The notes beneath the pieces were generated by a model, which saw nothing but the letters and a program-made list of their open reading frames with translations, was not told where the DNA came from and made no database searches. A DNA stretch of 64,000 bases from Paenibacillus sp. S150. Its GTDB lineage: Bacteria; Bacillota; Bacilli; Paenibacillales; Paenibacillaceae. The stretch is from the NCBI RefSeq assembly GCF_019352175.1, contig NZ_JACBYI010000017.1:1-64000 (forward strand). The letters run 5' to 3'. The translations under genes were made by a program, and so were the position numbers. This document shows, piece by piece, positions 34,553 through 43,562 of the stretch (positions within the stretch are counted from its first letter, which is position 1; each line of letters begins with the position of its first letter).

Positions 34553-36391
34553 ATGAAGAAGAAGCTGTTTCACTTCATTATGACAACGATGCTGATTCTG
34601 GGAGCAGTGCTGCCTGCGGCGGGAAATGTCCATGCGGATGCAGCAAGCGATGCTTCGAACCGGGCGTTGACCTGGCTGGAGGTCCAGCAGGATGCCACGG
34701 CCGGGTATGCTTTTGACGGATTGGTTGACAGCTTTGAGGATTTCTGGGGTCCGAACGATCCCAGGCAGATTGTGTATACGTATGACCAGGCCGTTGCGGC
34801 TATCGCATTCATTGTCAAGGGGGAGCGCACACGGGCCGAGAAGGTGTTGAACAAAATGCGCGATATTCAGGACCCTTCGGGGTACTGGCTGAATTCATAC
34901 TGGTATAACAACGGCTATGGCGAGGAAATCCGCAAGCATGTGGGGCCGGTATCCTGGATGGCGATGGCGGCAATGGCTTATGAGAAACAGTACAACGATA
35001 CGCGTTACCGTCCGATGGCATTGAAGGCGCTGGATTGGTGCCTCACGTACAAAAAAGCGAACGGCGGCATTGCCGGAGGCTGGAGCGCCTGGAGCAATTC
35101 GGATGAGCCGTGGAGCTCGACAGAGCATAATATTGATTTGTACCGCGTGCTGCAGTACTTTGCTTCTGTAGACTCGGCCAGGACTGCGGCGTATACGGCA
35201 GCGGCAACGGGTGTTAAGAGCTTCCTCGACAATGTCGTGTGGGATGACAGCGCCAAACGCTTCAAGGGCGGCTGGAAAAATAATACAAACCTGATTGATC
35301 CGAAAATTCCGCTTGATGTGAATCCCTGGGGCGTGCTTGCGCTGGGGCTGAGCGGAACCCGTAATTACGGTGCGAGCCTGGCTTACGTAGAGAACGCCTC
35401 CGGTATTCCGGGAACTCTGGCGAATCCGCGCTACAAGCAGACGCTTACGTATAACGATGCCGGCAATACGCTGACCGGCTATGACTTTGACTGGACGGAT
35501 GAGGTGCTGCCGGCCTATGACGACAACGGCAACCAGATTGGCAGCACGGGCGCGGATGTCTGGCTGGAGGGAACTGCTTTTATGTCGCTGGCCTATTATT
35601 TGCAGGGCAACACTGCCAAGGCGGATGCCATTAATGCGGAGATTATTAAAAAACAAGGCACAAGCGGCGCCTCCCTGGGCGGCATTCCGTACTCCCTCAA
35701 GGGTACGAGCAACAGCTACTGGGTAATGGCCCAGCAGAACTGTGTCTCCAGCACCGGCTGGCTGATTCTCTCGCTGCACCGGTTTAATCCGTTCACCGGC
35801 CAATATCTGACCGGAGGCAGCACGCCTGGGGATACGGCGGCTCCCACTGCACCGGCGGGCCTTACAGTAACCGGCAAAACAGATACAACAGTCAGCCTGA
35901 GCTGGTCTCCATCTGCGGACAACACCGCCGTTACCGGGTACTATGTCTATCGCGGCGGTACACAGGCGGCTTCAGTTACAGGAACTGCGGCAACGGTAAG
36001 CGGCCTGACTGCGGCTACGGCTTACACCTTTACAGTCAGAGCAACAGATGCGGCAGGCAATCTGTCCGCTGCCAGCAGCGCAGTTACGGTAACCACAGAC
36101 AGCACTGGCAGCGGCGGCGAGCATGTGACCGCCGATTTTACCGCAGGCGCCGTCAGGCTGTCAGCCGCTGAAGCCAGCATCTATATTACTCCGGCAACTG
36201 CAGCCCTGTACGTGGATGTTCATTATAAAGTGAACGGGGGAGCACAGCTGAATTACCGCATGACCAACAGCTCGGGAACCTGGCAGCAGACGGTAAGCAG
36301 CCTCAGCGCCGGCAGCAGCCTCGAATATTGGTTCACCTACGAGAAAACCGGCCCGCAATATGATTCTCCTCATTATGCCTACGTCCACTAG
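34553..36391 (+). CDS. Secreted protein with alpha/alpha-toroid-like domain, FN3 and CBM56
   Basis: The 612-residue protein has a signal peptide (about 1-28, ending HADA). Residues about 30-420 contain repeated helix-pair signatures rich in Trp, Gly and Asn (YTYDQAVAAIAFIVKGE, HVGPVSWMAMAAMAYEKQY, LDVNPWGVLALGLSG, GADVWLEGTAFMSLAYYL), as in (alpha/alpha)6 glycosidases or polysaccharide lyases; the catalytic family is not one I can name. About 425-515 is a fibronectin III domain (PTAPAGLTVTGKT..VTV) and about 523-612 resembles CBM56, a beta-1,3-glucan-binding module (SYVDVHY-like LYVDVHYKVNGGAQ, EYWFTYEKTGPQYDSPHY). Likely an extracellular glucan-active enzyme. AGGAGGAAAGAGGC precedes the ATG. 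Confidence 0.8.
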   Translation: MKKKLFHFIMTTMLILGAVLPAAGNVHADAASDASNRALTWLEVQQDATAGYAFDGLVDSFEDFWGPNDPRQIVYTYDQAVAAIAFIVKGERTRAEKVLNKMRDIQDPSGYWLNSYWYNNGYGEEIRKHVGPVSWMAMAAMAYEKQYNDTRYRPMALKALDWCLTYKKANGGIAGGWSAWSNSDEPWSSTEHNIDLYRVLQYFASVDSARTAAYTAAATGVKSFLDNVVWDDSAKRFKGGWKNNTNLIDPKIPLDVNPWGVLALGLSGTRNYGASLAYVENASGIPGTLANPRYKQTLTYNDAGNTLTGYDFDWTDEVLPAYDDNGNQIGSTGADVWLEGTAFMSLAYYLQGNTAKADAINAEIIKKQGTSGASLGGIPYSLKGTSNSYWVMAQQNCVSSTGWLILSLHRFNPFTGQYLTGGSTPGDTAAPTAPAGLTVTGKTDTTVSLSWSPSADNTAVTGYYVYRGGTQAASVTGTAATVSGLTAATAYTFTVRATDAAGNLSAASSAVTVTTDSTGSGGEHVTADFTAGAVRLSAAEASIYITPATAALYVDVHYKVNGGAQLNYRMTNSSGTWQQTVSSLSAGSSLEYWFTYEKTGPQYDSPHYAYVH

Positions 36392-36693
36392 GCATGAAGG
36401 AGAATTTCAGCAGAACGACAAGCTGCTTGTAAGCAAGCAATAGATTTGAAGAATGAGCGGAAATCCTCCTGAGGGCGGAGTTCCGCTGGCGGTGGATTGG
36501 ATTTCAAGGACCGCATGCACTGCCGGTCCCGGTTGGTTATTTCTCTGCGGAAACCAGGAAACGCAATCTTAAAAGTACCATGCCAAACTGGACAGGTGTA
36601 TGTCATATTGACTGAGGGTGGATAATTAAACTTTGCGAAGGTAGAATGTAGAGGGAAGAGTACTATTCTGGAGTAAGCTTAGGAGGCTATCCG
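36392..36693. other. Gap before the lactonase gene
   Basis: The 302 bases contain one hairpin (36456-36487, AGCGGAA/TTCCGCT with inner CTCC/GGAG) without a clear T run on either strand, perhaps a weak terminator. No clear promoter and no gene. Confidence 0.5.
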
Positions 36694-37578
36694 TTGATCA
36701 TACAAGCAGAATTGGTGGTAGACGCACAGGCATTGCTTGGCGAGGGTGCCCACTGGGACCCGGAGGCAGGCAGGCTCTATTGGGTGAATATTGAGGGCAA
36801 GCAGCTGAGGATATTTGATCCCGGAACGCGCAGCGAGAAGATATACGCCTTCGAGCAAATGATCAGTGCAGCCGTTCCGGCCGCAGGCGGCGGCTGGGTG
36901 GTGGCTTTGCAGGACGGGATTTACATATTTCAGGAGGATCGTCCTTTGAAATTGCTGGCCCTTGTAGAGACCGATATTTCCGGCAACCGGCTGAACGATG
37001 CCAAATGCGACAGCAGAGGCAGATTATGGTTCGGCTCTATGAGCATGGAGGACAAACGGGGAGCGGGAAGCTTATATGTGATGGAGTCTCAAGGAGAAGT
37101 GCGGAAGGTGCTGTCCGGTATCAGCATCTCCAATGGCCTGGCCTGGGATGACAGCCGCGGTCTGATGTATTACATTGACACCCTGACCCGGGGCGTGGAT
37201 GCAATGGATTATGATCTGGACAGCGGTACGGTAAGCGGACGCAGAACCGTGGTGCAGTTCCCGGAAGGCGCCGGCGGGCCGGACGGAATGACGATTGACG
37301 GAGAGGGAATGATCTGGGTGGCCCATTGGAACGGCAGCTGTGTCTCGCGCTGGAATCCGCACACCGGGGAGCAGACCGGAAAGATCGAAGTGCCCGCACC
37401 GTTAGTGACTTCCTGCGCCTTCGGCGGGGGGCAGCTGGACGAGCTCTTTATTACTACAGCCCGTGTCGGCATGAGTTCAGAGGAATTGCAGCGCTGGCCG
37501 CTGGCTGGCGGACTGTTCAAGGCCAAGACCGGTGTGACCGGTCTGCCGGGCAACGCCGCCGGCCAAATTCGGGGATAA
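36694..37578 (+). CDS. SMP-30/gluconolactonase family (regucalcin-like) protein
   Basis: The 294-residue beta-propeller hydrolyses sugar lactones in characterised relatives. Metal-site residues are visible in LLGEGAHWDPEAGRLYWVNIE (Glu), the SGNRLNDAKCDSRGRLWFGSM strand (Asn, Asp), SNGLAWDDSRG and GPDGMTIDGEGMIWVAHW (Asp). It begins with TTG, AGGAGG eight bases upstream. The FAH hydrolase at 45956 is a likely pathway partner that is now separated by the nitrogenase-like block; a decayed fragment of this gene precedes it. Confidence 0.92.
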   Translation: MIIQAELVVDAQALLGEGAHWDPEAGRLYWVNIEGKQLRIFDPGTRSEKIYAFEQMISAAVPAAGGGWVVALQDGIYIFQEDRPLKLLALVETDISGNRLNDAKCDSRGRLWFGSMSMEDKRGAGSLYVMESQGEVRKVLSGISISNGLAWDDSRGLMYYIDTLTRGVDAMDYDLDSGTVSGRRTVVQFPEGAGGPDGMTIDGEGMIWVAHWNGSCVSRWNPHTGEQTGKIEVPAPLVTSCAFGGGQLDELFITTARVGMSSEELQRWPLAGGLFKAKTGVTGLPGNAAGQIRG

Positions 37579-37641
37579 GGGGAAGGCGCTTCTTGCTGAG
37601 GGCGACATAGCTTAGTCCGCACTTGGTTGTTTATTTGAAAT

Positions 37642-37680
37642 GCCAAGCAGACAGAACCGTTAAGGCACTGTCTGCTTGGC
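37642..37680. terminator. Bidirectional terminator between lactonase and nitrogenase-like operon
   Basis: GCCAAGCAGACAG pairs perfectly with CTGTCTGCTTGGC, loop 13 bases. The T runs are poor on both sides but the convergent position suits a shared terminator. Confidence 0.65.
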
Positions 37681-37833
37681 TGCTTTGGTAATTGCTGTTC
37701 AAAGGTGAAAAGCTGCAAAACGAGAGAAGCCGGCAAAGGCATTCCTGACAGCCCCGTTTGAATCGGATCAGCAATCGCAAACAATATCCACCCTAAAGTG
37801 CCGTAACATAAGAACAAGAATAAGCCCTTGGAG

Positions 37834-39150
37834 CTACATGAAATCATTCAGCACGACTGAATAAATATCTTCAGTCAGATGCAGTGCTCCGTCATACCCG
37901 ACGTATGACTTGCTCATCACCATCTGGTTGGCGATCGGTGCCGAGATGGACAACTGGTAGGCGTTCAGGTCGCGGGCAACGGCCCGCTCCCAGGAGCTGC
38001 CGAGGATGAGAGGGCGGCTTCTCAGCTTCAGCTTGCGCAGTTCCCCTTCTACATGCCCGCCATCATTGGAGAACAGCGTCTCGGCGGTGATCCCGTTCGA
38101 GTATTTCGCGAACTCGGCTGCAACGCCCTCTTGATGGAGGACCGGCGTATCCTCCGTAATGAACTGCTTTTCAGGGATCAGCCCGAGGTCGTTGGTCAGG
38201 AAGCGTGAGATGCCGAGCGCATACAGGCTGTCTCCGACCGTGGCGAAGCGTCTGGGCAACAGCCTGGTTTCCAGCAGGGTGTCGGCGGCCCGCTCCAGGT
38301 AGTAGTAATACCGGTCCTCTTCCCGCTGAATGACATTCCGGGCAACGGCCGGATCAATGCCGGCGAAATCGCTGACCGTTCGGAGAAAATTGGACGTCTC
38401 CGAGGGGCCGATCGGCAGCACCGGATAATGCAGAAAGGGCGTGCCGAACCTTTCCTGAAGATGCTCGGCGGCCCGCAAGCCGACCCAGGGGGAGACGACA
38501 AGGTTGAACTGGGCCTTCGGGATATTGCGGACGGCTTCGATGCTGCTGTCCGGGCCAAAGATCGTATTCGGCCTCAGGCCGATGGCGGTGAGCAGCTTGT
38601 TCAACTGCTCAATGTCCCCGGCCCAAAATGTATTTTGGTAAGGAACGACCGACCACAGATTAACCAGACCCGGCTCAATCTCCGCCTGCGGCTCCAGAAA
38701 CTGCTCGATAATGGCATCCAGAACCAACTCATGGCCGATCAGGTTGCTCCCTTTGAAACCGCCGGTCTCGACATATACGATCGGTTTGCCGCTTCGCTTG
38801 AACTTTCGGGCCACTTCGCCGATATCGTCGCCGATAATATCAGAGGTGCAGCCCGTCAGGACTACGAACAAATCGCCGTCGATGACGTTGAACGTATTGG
38901 CAATGACTTTATGCAACTGATCAGTGCCTCCGAATACAACCTCTTTCTCGGAGGCATTCGTGCACGGAATAGCATGTCCGCCAACATAACCTGAACCCTG
39001 ATGGCCATTCTGGGTTCCGAGCGTTATCATCAATTTGGCTACGCAGCCCGGTCCGGAGTGGACAATCGGCACGGCACGCTTAATCGCCAGCACCGACTGG
39101 AAAGCTCCCAAGGCGCATACATGCCGGATCTGCTCAACCGACTGTGACAT
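37834..39150 (-). CDS. Nitrogenase component 1-like protein, NifK-like subunit
   Basis: The 438-residue protein belongs to the nitrogenase molybdenum-iron/oxidoreductase component 1 superfamily. The three P-cluster-type cysteines of beta subunits are in place: VCALGAFQ (Cys12), HSGPGCVAK (Cys36) and LTGCTSDIIGDD (Cys101), with NASEKEVVFGGTDQL between, as in NifK, NifN or NflK-type proteins. It is shorter than NifK and lacks its N-terminal extension. The ATG at 39150 overlaps the end of the D-like gene by 17 bases, so translation is coupled. Whether it acts as catalytic or scaffold subunit is not decided by sequence alone. It does not look like ChlB/BchB. Confidence 0.85.
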   Translation of the reverse strand: MSQSVEQIRHVCALGAFQSVLAIKRAVPIVHSGPGCVAKLMITLGTQNGHQGSGYVGGHAIPCTNASEKEVVFGGTDQLHKVIANTFNVIDGDLFVVLTGCTSDIIGDDIGEVARKFKRSGKPIVYVETGGFKGSNLIGHELVLDAIIEQFLEPQAEIEPGLVNLWSVVPYQNTFWAGDIEQLNKLLTAIGLRPNTIFGPDSSIEAVRNIPKAQFNLVVSPWVGLRAAEHLQERFGTPFLHYPVLPIGPSETSNFLRTVSDFAGIDPAVARNVIQREEDRYYYYLERAADTLLETRLLPRRFATVGDSLYALGISRFLTNDLGLIPEKQFITEDTPVLHQEGVAAEFAKYSNGITAETLFSNDGGHVEGELRKLKLRSRPLILGSSWERAVARDLNAYQLSISAPIANQMVMSKSYVGYDGALHLTEDIYSVVLNDFM

Positions 39151-40624
39151 GTTCGTCGATCTCGCTCTCCAGGAAGGTAAACGGGTCCTGCTCGAACCAC
39201 CAGTCGGTGTAAGGAAGCTTGATGCGCTGCGCAAGGTTGTTGGCCAGACTGTTGTTGGTCAGGGCATCGATAATGCGTTCACCGAAATCGAGCGTCCCCT
39301 GGTAGCCGAAGGCGCTGTATTCATCGCTGATCATGATCGTAGGAATGCCGAGCTTGGTCGCCCATACCGACAGTCCGGGATGTCTTCCGACATACAGATC
39401 GGGCTTGACTTTTTGGAGCAGATTGATCACTTCATGATTCTGCTGGTCGCTTACGCTGACCGGAATATCCTTCTCCTTCTCCGCCAGGTCAAGTGTGCAG
39501 GAAGGGCAGCCCCCGTGATCATGCTTGGAGTCGTAGTGCCAGGAGAAGCCCCAAACGACATCCATCCCGAAGTCCTCCAGCAGACGCATGTAGTTATGGG
39601 CGAAGCTGGGTCCCATACCGACCACAACCCGTTTACCCTGCAGCCTGCGCTTAATTTCCGCCAGCTCGGGGGCGGCCAGCTCCTTTTGTTCAGCGAGATA
39701 CGCCTCTGCTTCCTGCTGCTTGCCTACAGTCTCCCCAAGCTTGCGCAGCCAGTCGTCAAATCCGGCGATTCCGTGCGGCTGCAGCGCCGTCACATAAGGC
39801 ACGCCGAATTTCTGCTCCAAGCCATTGCCCATATAGCCGCCCAGCGTACCGCAGATGCTGATGGTGGCCGCGGCCTCCGACCATTTTTCAAGCTGCTCGA
39901 TCGAGCTGAAGGGAATGCCGAACTGCGGCACCAGCCCGAGACGGCCAAAAATCTCCTTAACCGCATCCCGTCCGCTGGCATAGAAATTGATGACGTTGAC
40001 CAGCTCAGGGCGCTTCTGCTGCGGCGGCTGGACGATCCGTGTCAGCAGAGCATGAAAGGCCGCGTCAAAGCCGGATGCCCAAATCTGGGAACGGAAGCCG
40101 TCGCAGAAGACAGGAACCACCGGAATGCCAAGCTCGGCTTCCGCGTCCTTCAGCGTGCGCTCCACATCGTCTCCGATAATCCCCGAGGCGCAGGAGGTAG
40201 TGACGAATATCGCCTTCGGCCGAAACCGTTCATAGGCTTTATGCACCGCATCACGCAGGATTTTATCACCGCCGAATACGACAACGCTCTCCGACATATT
40301 AGTGTTGACGATTCTGACATTTCTTTTATTGTCCGAGCCGCGGATATGCTGGCCCCATTGATAGACCGAATTGGAGCCTGCGACATCTCCGGCGCAGCCG
40401 ACCGGTCCGTGATTGACGATGGCAGCGTCGACGATGGAAGACAGATATCCTTGTGCGCAACCGGAATTGCAATTGGTAGCCTGGCTGAAACCGCGCCTTG
40501 CGTTCTTCAGACAGCCGCTGCGGGATTTCTCCGCAAGATCCTTGATCGATCCCTGGTAGCCGACGATGGATTTCAGCCGTTTCTCCCGGATAATGGCCTG
40601 CGACCTTTTCAAATTAATGGGCAA
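39134..40624 (-). CDS. Nitrogenase component 1-like protein, NifD-like subunit
   Basis: The 496-residue partner has the alpha-type cysteine pattern: NCNSGCAQG (Cys52, Cys56), NHGPVGCAGD (Cys77) and TTSCASGIIGDD (Cys145). ISICGTLGGYMG (Cys258) aligns with the cofactor-binding cysteine of NifD (HCYRSMNYIS region). Where NifD has YHGYDG, with the cofactor histidine, this protein has FGYQG, so that ligand is missing. A His/Cys-rich stretch, HYDSKHDHGGCPSC (about 363-376), sits where NifD has YEFAHNDDYDR and is unusual. TTG start with GGAGG nine bases upstream. Belongs to the group of nitrogenase-like reductases of unproven substrate; relatives include methylthio-alkane reductase and Nfl proteins. 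Confidence 0.85.
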   Translation of the reverse strand: MPINLKRSQAIIREKRLKSIVGYQGSIKDLAEKSRSGCLKNARRGFSQATNCNSGCAQGYLSSIVDAAIVNHGPVGCAGDVAGSNSVYQWGQHIRGSDNKRNVRIVNTNMSESVVVFGGDKILRDAVHKAYERFRPKAIFVTTSCASGIIGDDVERTLKDAEAELGIPVVPVFCDGFRSQIWASGFDAAFHALLTRIVQPPQQKRPELVNVINFYASGRDAVKEIFGRLGLVPQFGIPFSSIEQLEKWSEAAATISICGTLGGYMGNGLEQKFGVPYVTALQPHGIAGFDDWLRKLGETVGKQQEAEAYLAEQKELAAPELAEIKRRLQGKRVVVGMGPSFAHNYMRLLEDFGMDVVWGFSWHYDSKHDHGGCPSCTLDLAEKEKDIPVSVSDQQNHEVINLLQKVKPDLYVGRHPGLSVWATKLGIPTIMISDEYSAFGYQGTLDFGERIIDALTNNSLANNLAQRIKLPYTDWWFEQDPFTFLESEIDEHVTVG

Positions 40625-40643
40625 GATTACATTCCTCCTTTGT

Positions 40644-41420
40644 TTAGTGCAGCTGTGTTGCTTCCTTCCACACCAGAAAGTGTTTTTTCAGTCTGGCGAA
40701 CAGCCGGTTGATAATGATGCCGAGAACGGTGATGAACAGAACGATACCGTACATAAGCGGCAGGTCGTAGCGGGCTGTGGAGTTGATGTAATACCAGCCG
40801 AGCCCTGTGCTTGCGCCGATCACTTCTGAGGCGATAATCATAAAGAACGAGAGCTGGGCGGCGAATTCGATTCCGATAAAAATATTGGGCGTGGTGTAAG
40901 GCAGAATCACCTTGGTGAACAGCTCCCTGCGTGTCGCGCCCATGGAGCGTGCCGCCCGCAGCAGGCTGAAATCGACGTCTTTGGCTCCGGCCATCGTGTT
41001 GAACAGCACCGGCCAGAGGGCCGACCAGAAGATGACGACGACCTTCTCGGCGGTGCCGATGCCGAAGAAGATCATGAAGATCGGAATGATTGCGAAGGGA
41101 TTCAGCTTCTCGCAGGTGCGCAGGAAGGGCAGCAGCGCTTTTTCCACCGTGCCAAAGAAGGTCCCCAGCAGAAATCCGAGCGGAATGCCAACGACAAGCG
41201 ACAGGCCGAATCCCAGCAGTACCCGATAAAGGCTGATCAGCGTCTGCTCCCAGAGTACGCCTGATACAGCCGACTTATAGATGGCCGCGACCGCATCGCT
41301 GGAAGGCGAGATCACACCTTCCGGAATAATCCGGGCGCCTACCTCCCAGAAGATAAAGAACAACAGTATCGGGATGCTGCCAATGCCGATTTTTTTCAAG
41401 CTGCCAGTATTGAAGTTCAA
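40644..41420 (-). CDS. SsuC/TauC-like ABC permease (fourth of four)
   Basis: The 258-residue membrane protein has six hydrophobic segments and the coupling loop AARSMGATRRELFTKVILPY of nitrate/sulfonate/taurine-type importers. TTG at 41420 has AAGGAGGAGG upstream. It ends 19 bases before the D-like nitrogenase gene, so import and reduction are in one operon. Confidence 0.9.
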   Translation of the reverse strand: MNFNTGSLKKIGIGSIPILLFFIFWEVGARIIPEGVISPSSDAVAAIYKSAVSGVLWEQTLISLYRVLLGFGLSLVVGIPLGFLLGTFFGTVEKALLPFLRTCEKLNPFAIIPIFMIFFGIGTAEKVVVIFWSALWPVLFNTMAGAKDVDFSLLRAARSMGATRRELFTKVILPYTTPNIFIGIEFAAQLSFFMIIASEVIGASTGLGWYYINSTARYDLPLMYGIVLFITVLGIIINRLFARLKKHFLVWKEATQLH

Positions 41421-41457
41421 TCCGTCTCCTCCTCCTTTCCTTAGTAAATATGGGCAT

Positions 41458-42249
41458 TCAGGCTGCGGACTTGCTCTCCGCTTCCGGCGCCTGCCGCCAG
41501 TAGAGGACGGAGCTCTCCAGATACTCCAGAACATAATTGAGCACCAGGCCGACGCCCGCAACCATAATCGCACCGAGGTAAATCCGTTCGACAAAGCCCA
41601 TGCTCTGGGCATTGTGGATCATCCAGCCCATTCCGGAATCGGCGCCCATGCTTTCCGACCCGATCAGCATGAAGAAGCTCATGGTAAGACCAGTCCGCAG
41701 ACCGGTGATAAGTGTCGGGGACGCGCCGGGCAGGATGACCTTGGCAAAAATTCTCAGCTTGCCTGCATTCATCGATTGCGCCGACCGGATCAGCAGCGGA
41801 TCGACGTTTTGAATGCCTGCGATGGTCGTAAACAGGATCGGCCAGAAGCTCGACCAGAAGATAACGGTATAGATGCCTCCTTCCCCGATACCGATAATGA
41901 TGACGAAAACCGGAAACAGAATAAATGGCGGGATACTGGCGAGAAACCGGGTCAGCGGCTGCAGGAATACAGCCAGCTTGGGAAACGCCCCGGCCAGAAT
42001 AAAGCCTGCGGGCAGAGCGAGAAGCGTTGCCAGGAAAAAACCGACGAACACTCTTTTCAGGCTGATGGAAATGTAGAGCAGAATATTCGTCAGCCCCAGA
42101 TCGACTCCGGCCTGCACGATCCGCGAGAAAGGCGGGACGAAGACATCGCTGACCAGACCCAGCCGCGGAGCAGTCTCCCAAATAACCAGCACCAAGAAAA
42201 ACAGGTAAAAGCTTAGCAATGACCGGTGAACCGAGCCGATCCATTTCAT
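41458..42249 (-). CDS. SsuC/TauC-like ABC permease (third of four)
   Basis: The 263-residue permease has IWETAPRLGLV near the start and the coupling loop SAQSMNAGKLRIFAKVILPG. It shares the family's GMGWMIHNAQ segment. The ATG at 42249 has AGGAGG 11 bases upstream. It probably pairs with 40644-41420; their sequences differ clearly, so a heterodimer is likely. Confidence 0.9.
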   Translation of the reverse strand: MKWIGSVHRSLLSFYLFFLVLVIWETAPRLGLVSDVFVPPFSRIVQAGVDLGLTNILLYISISLKRVFVGFFLATLLALPAGFILAGAFPKLAVFLQPLTRFLASIPPFILFPVFVIIIGIGEGGIYTVIFWSSFWPILFTTIAGIQNVDPLLIRSAQSMNAGKLRIFAKVILPGASPTLITGLRTGLTMSFFMLIGSESMGADSGMGWMIHNAQSMGFVERIYLGAIMVAGVGLVLNYVLEYLESSVLYWRQAPEAESKSAA

Positions 42250-42337
42250 GCTTAATTGAGCCTCCTTTTCCATAAAAATAATTCCGTCTCATTTTTGGGC
42301 GGCGGGAATGTCGCCGGTTCCGCTTCTCAAAAACTGC

Positions 42338-43423
42338 TCAGCTCTTGTCAAATTCGGTAGTGATCAGGTCGCTGACATGCAGCTGGTTCTTTTTCAGCGC
42401 TCCCGATACGACGAGGTCGTCAATCCACGGCTGGATCAGCTTGTCCTGGAAGCCTTTGCCGGTGTAATAGTAATGCACGGCGTTAACCGGTTGGCCGATG
42501 TAGTCGCCGGTCAGCTTGATCGCTTCTTCTTCGTTTTTCGGATCGACGATCCAGGCCTGAGCCTTTTTAATCGCATTGACAAAGCCTTGGACCGCTTCCG
42601 GATTGTCTTTGATGAACTGTTCTGTGAAGTAGTAGAAGGTCGTTCCTGCCGCTTCGCCAAGTCCGGTGTCCGCTGTGTCGAACAGCTCAATCAGACCGGA
42701 ATCCTTGGCCAGCTTGTAGAAGGGAGGGTGAACGCCGACAATATCGATGTTGCCCTGCTGGTTGGCCTGCAAGGCGGCCGTGTCGCTCTCAAAAGAGACG
42801 AATTTGATCTGATTCCGGTCGAAGCCAAGGTGGTCAAAAGCATTGGTGGCGATAAAAGTGGCGCAGCTCGGGACGGTTCCATTAATTGTGATCTTCTCAC
42901 CGTTCTTCTTCCCGATCAGCTCTGCCAGGGAGGACACACCCAGCTTCGGGCTGACATAATACTTCATGTGATGGTATTTGTCGTCGACCTCGGGTGTCGG
43001 TTCGGAACCGCCGATCGTTACGCCCTTGATGTTTGCCCCGCCTGCGATGTAGGTAGCAACATTGTTGACATGAGCGCTGGAGACATTGTTCGTGCCGTTT
43101 AGGATGGATGGCAGCACTTGTGCGGTTGTCAGCTCGCCCGTGTACTCAATGTTGATGCCTTCCTCGGCGAAAAAGCCCTTTTTCTCGGCGATAACCCATG
43201 GCGTCGAGGAGCAGTTCACCTTGGTGTCGGTTTTGATGGAATATACCTTTTTGCCGGATTTGGCCGGATCAAAGCTTTCGCTCTTCAAATCCTGTAAGCC
43301 GGCAGCCCCTTGAATGCCAAGCCCTTTTTTCGTCTGGCCCAGGTAGCTGCCTACACCGATGCCTCCTGCCGCGAGTACGGCGACTACAGATAAAATAACC
43401 AGTTTATTTTTACCGCCTGCCAT
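42338..43423 (-). CDS. SsuA/TauA-like ABC substrate-binding protein
   Basis: The 361-residue protein has an N-terminal membrane anchor (KLVILSVVAVLAAGG) without a lipobox cysteine. The rest is the NMT1/SsuA periplasmic-binding fold: CSSTPWVIAEKKGFFAEEGI, LTTAQVLPSILNGTNNVSSAHV, NQQGNIDIVGVHPPFYKLA. Relatives bind sulfonates, taurine, nitrate or thiamine precursors; the ligand here is inferred to be a small sulfur- or nitrogen-containing molecule because of the nitrogenase-like genes downstream. RBS GGGAGG nine bases before the ATG at 43423. Confidence 0.9.
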   Translation of the reverse strand: MAGGKNKLVILSVVAVLAAGGIGVGSYLGQTKKGLGIQGAAGLQDLKSESFDPAKSGKKVYSIKTDTKVNCSSTPWVIAEKKGFFAEEGINIEYTGELTTAQVLPSILNGTNNVSSAHVNNVATYIAGGANIKGVTIGGSEPTPEVDDKYHHMKYYVSPKLGVSSLAELIGKKNGEKITINGTVPSCATFIATNAFDHLGFDRNQIKFVSFESDTAALQANQQGNIDIVGVHPPFYKLAKDSGLIELFDTADTGLGEAAGTTFYYFTEQFIKDNPEAVQGFVNAIKKAQAWIVDPKNEEEAIKLTGDYIGQPVNAVHYYYTGKGFQDKLIQPWIDDLVVSGALKKNQLHVSDLITTEFDKS

Positions 43424-43460
43424 CTTTGATTCCTCCCGATATTTTGGTTTTAAGTTAAAA

Positions 43461-43479
43461 TATAGCAAAATATGCTATA
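43461..43479. promoter_or_regulatory. 19-bp palindrome before the binding-protein gene, possible operator
   Basis: TATAGCA-AAATA-TGCTATA is a perfect 7-bp inverted repeat 38 bases before the binding-protein start. The regulator is unknown. Confidence 0.5.
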
Positions 43480-43520
43480 GCTAATCGCCCTGCCGCATCA
43501 CCTGCCTCGTAATAATATAA

Positions 43521-43562
43521 AAAGAGACTAGGCATTCTTCCGAAAGGAAGCGCCTAGTCTCC
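43521..43562 (-). terminator. Terminator or attenuator in the binding-protein leader
   Basis: AGACTAGGC..TCC pairs with GGA..GCCTAGTCT and is followed by CTTTTTAT on the reverse strand. A TTGACA at 43646-43641 lies upstream of it, so it may be a conditional terminator in the leader; alternatively it simply ends transcripts of the two permease genes upstream. Confidence 0.75.

Noticed and set aside
36694..37578. Lactonase as part of the nitrogenase-like operon
   Set aside because: It is on the opposite strand and ends at a convergent terminator; linkage is positional only.
39035..40711. 558-residue open frame on the plus strand
   Set aside because: It lies antisense to the two nitrogenase-like genes, which have clear family motifs and ribosome sites; the plus frame has none.
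42338..43423. Binding protein as a thiamine-precursor (THI5/ThiY) importer
   Set aside because: No TPP riboswitch or thi gene is near, and the operon contains nitrogenase-like genes; the ligand is left open.
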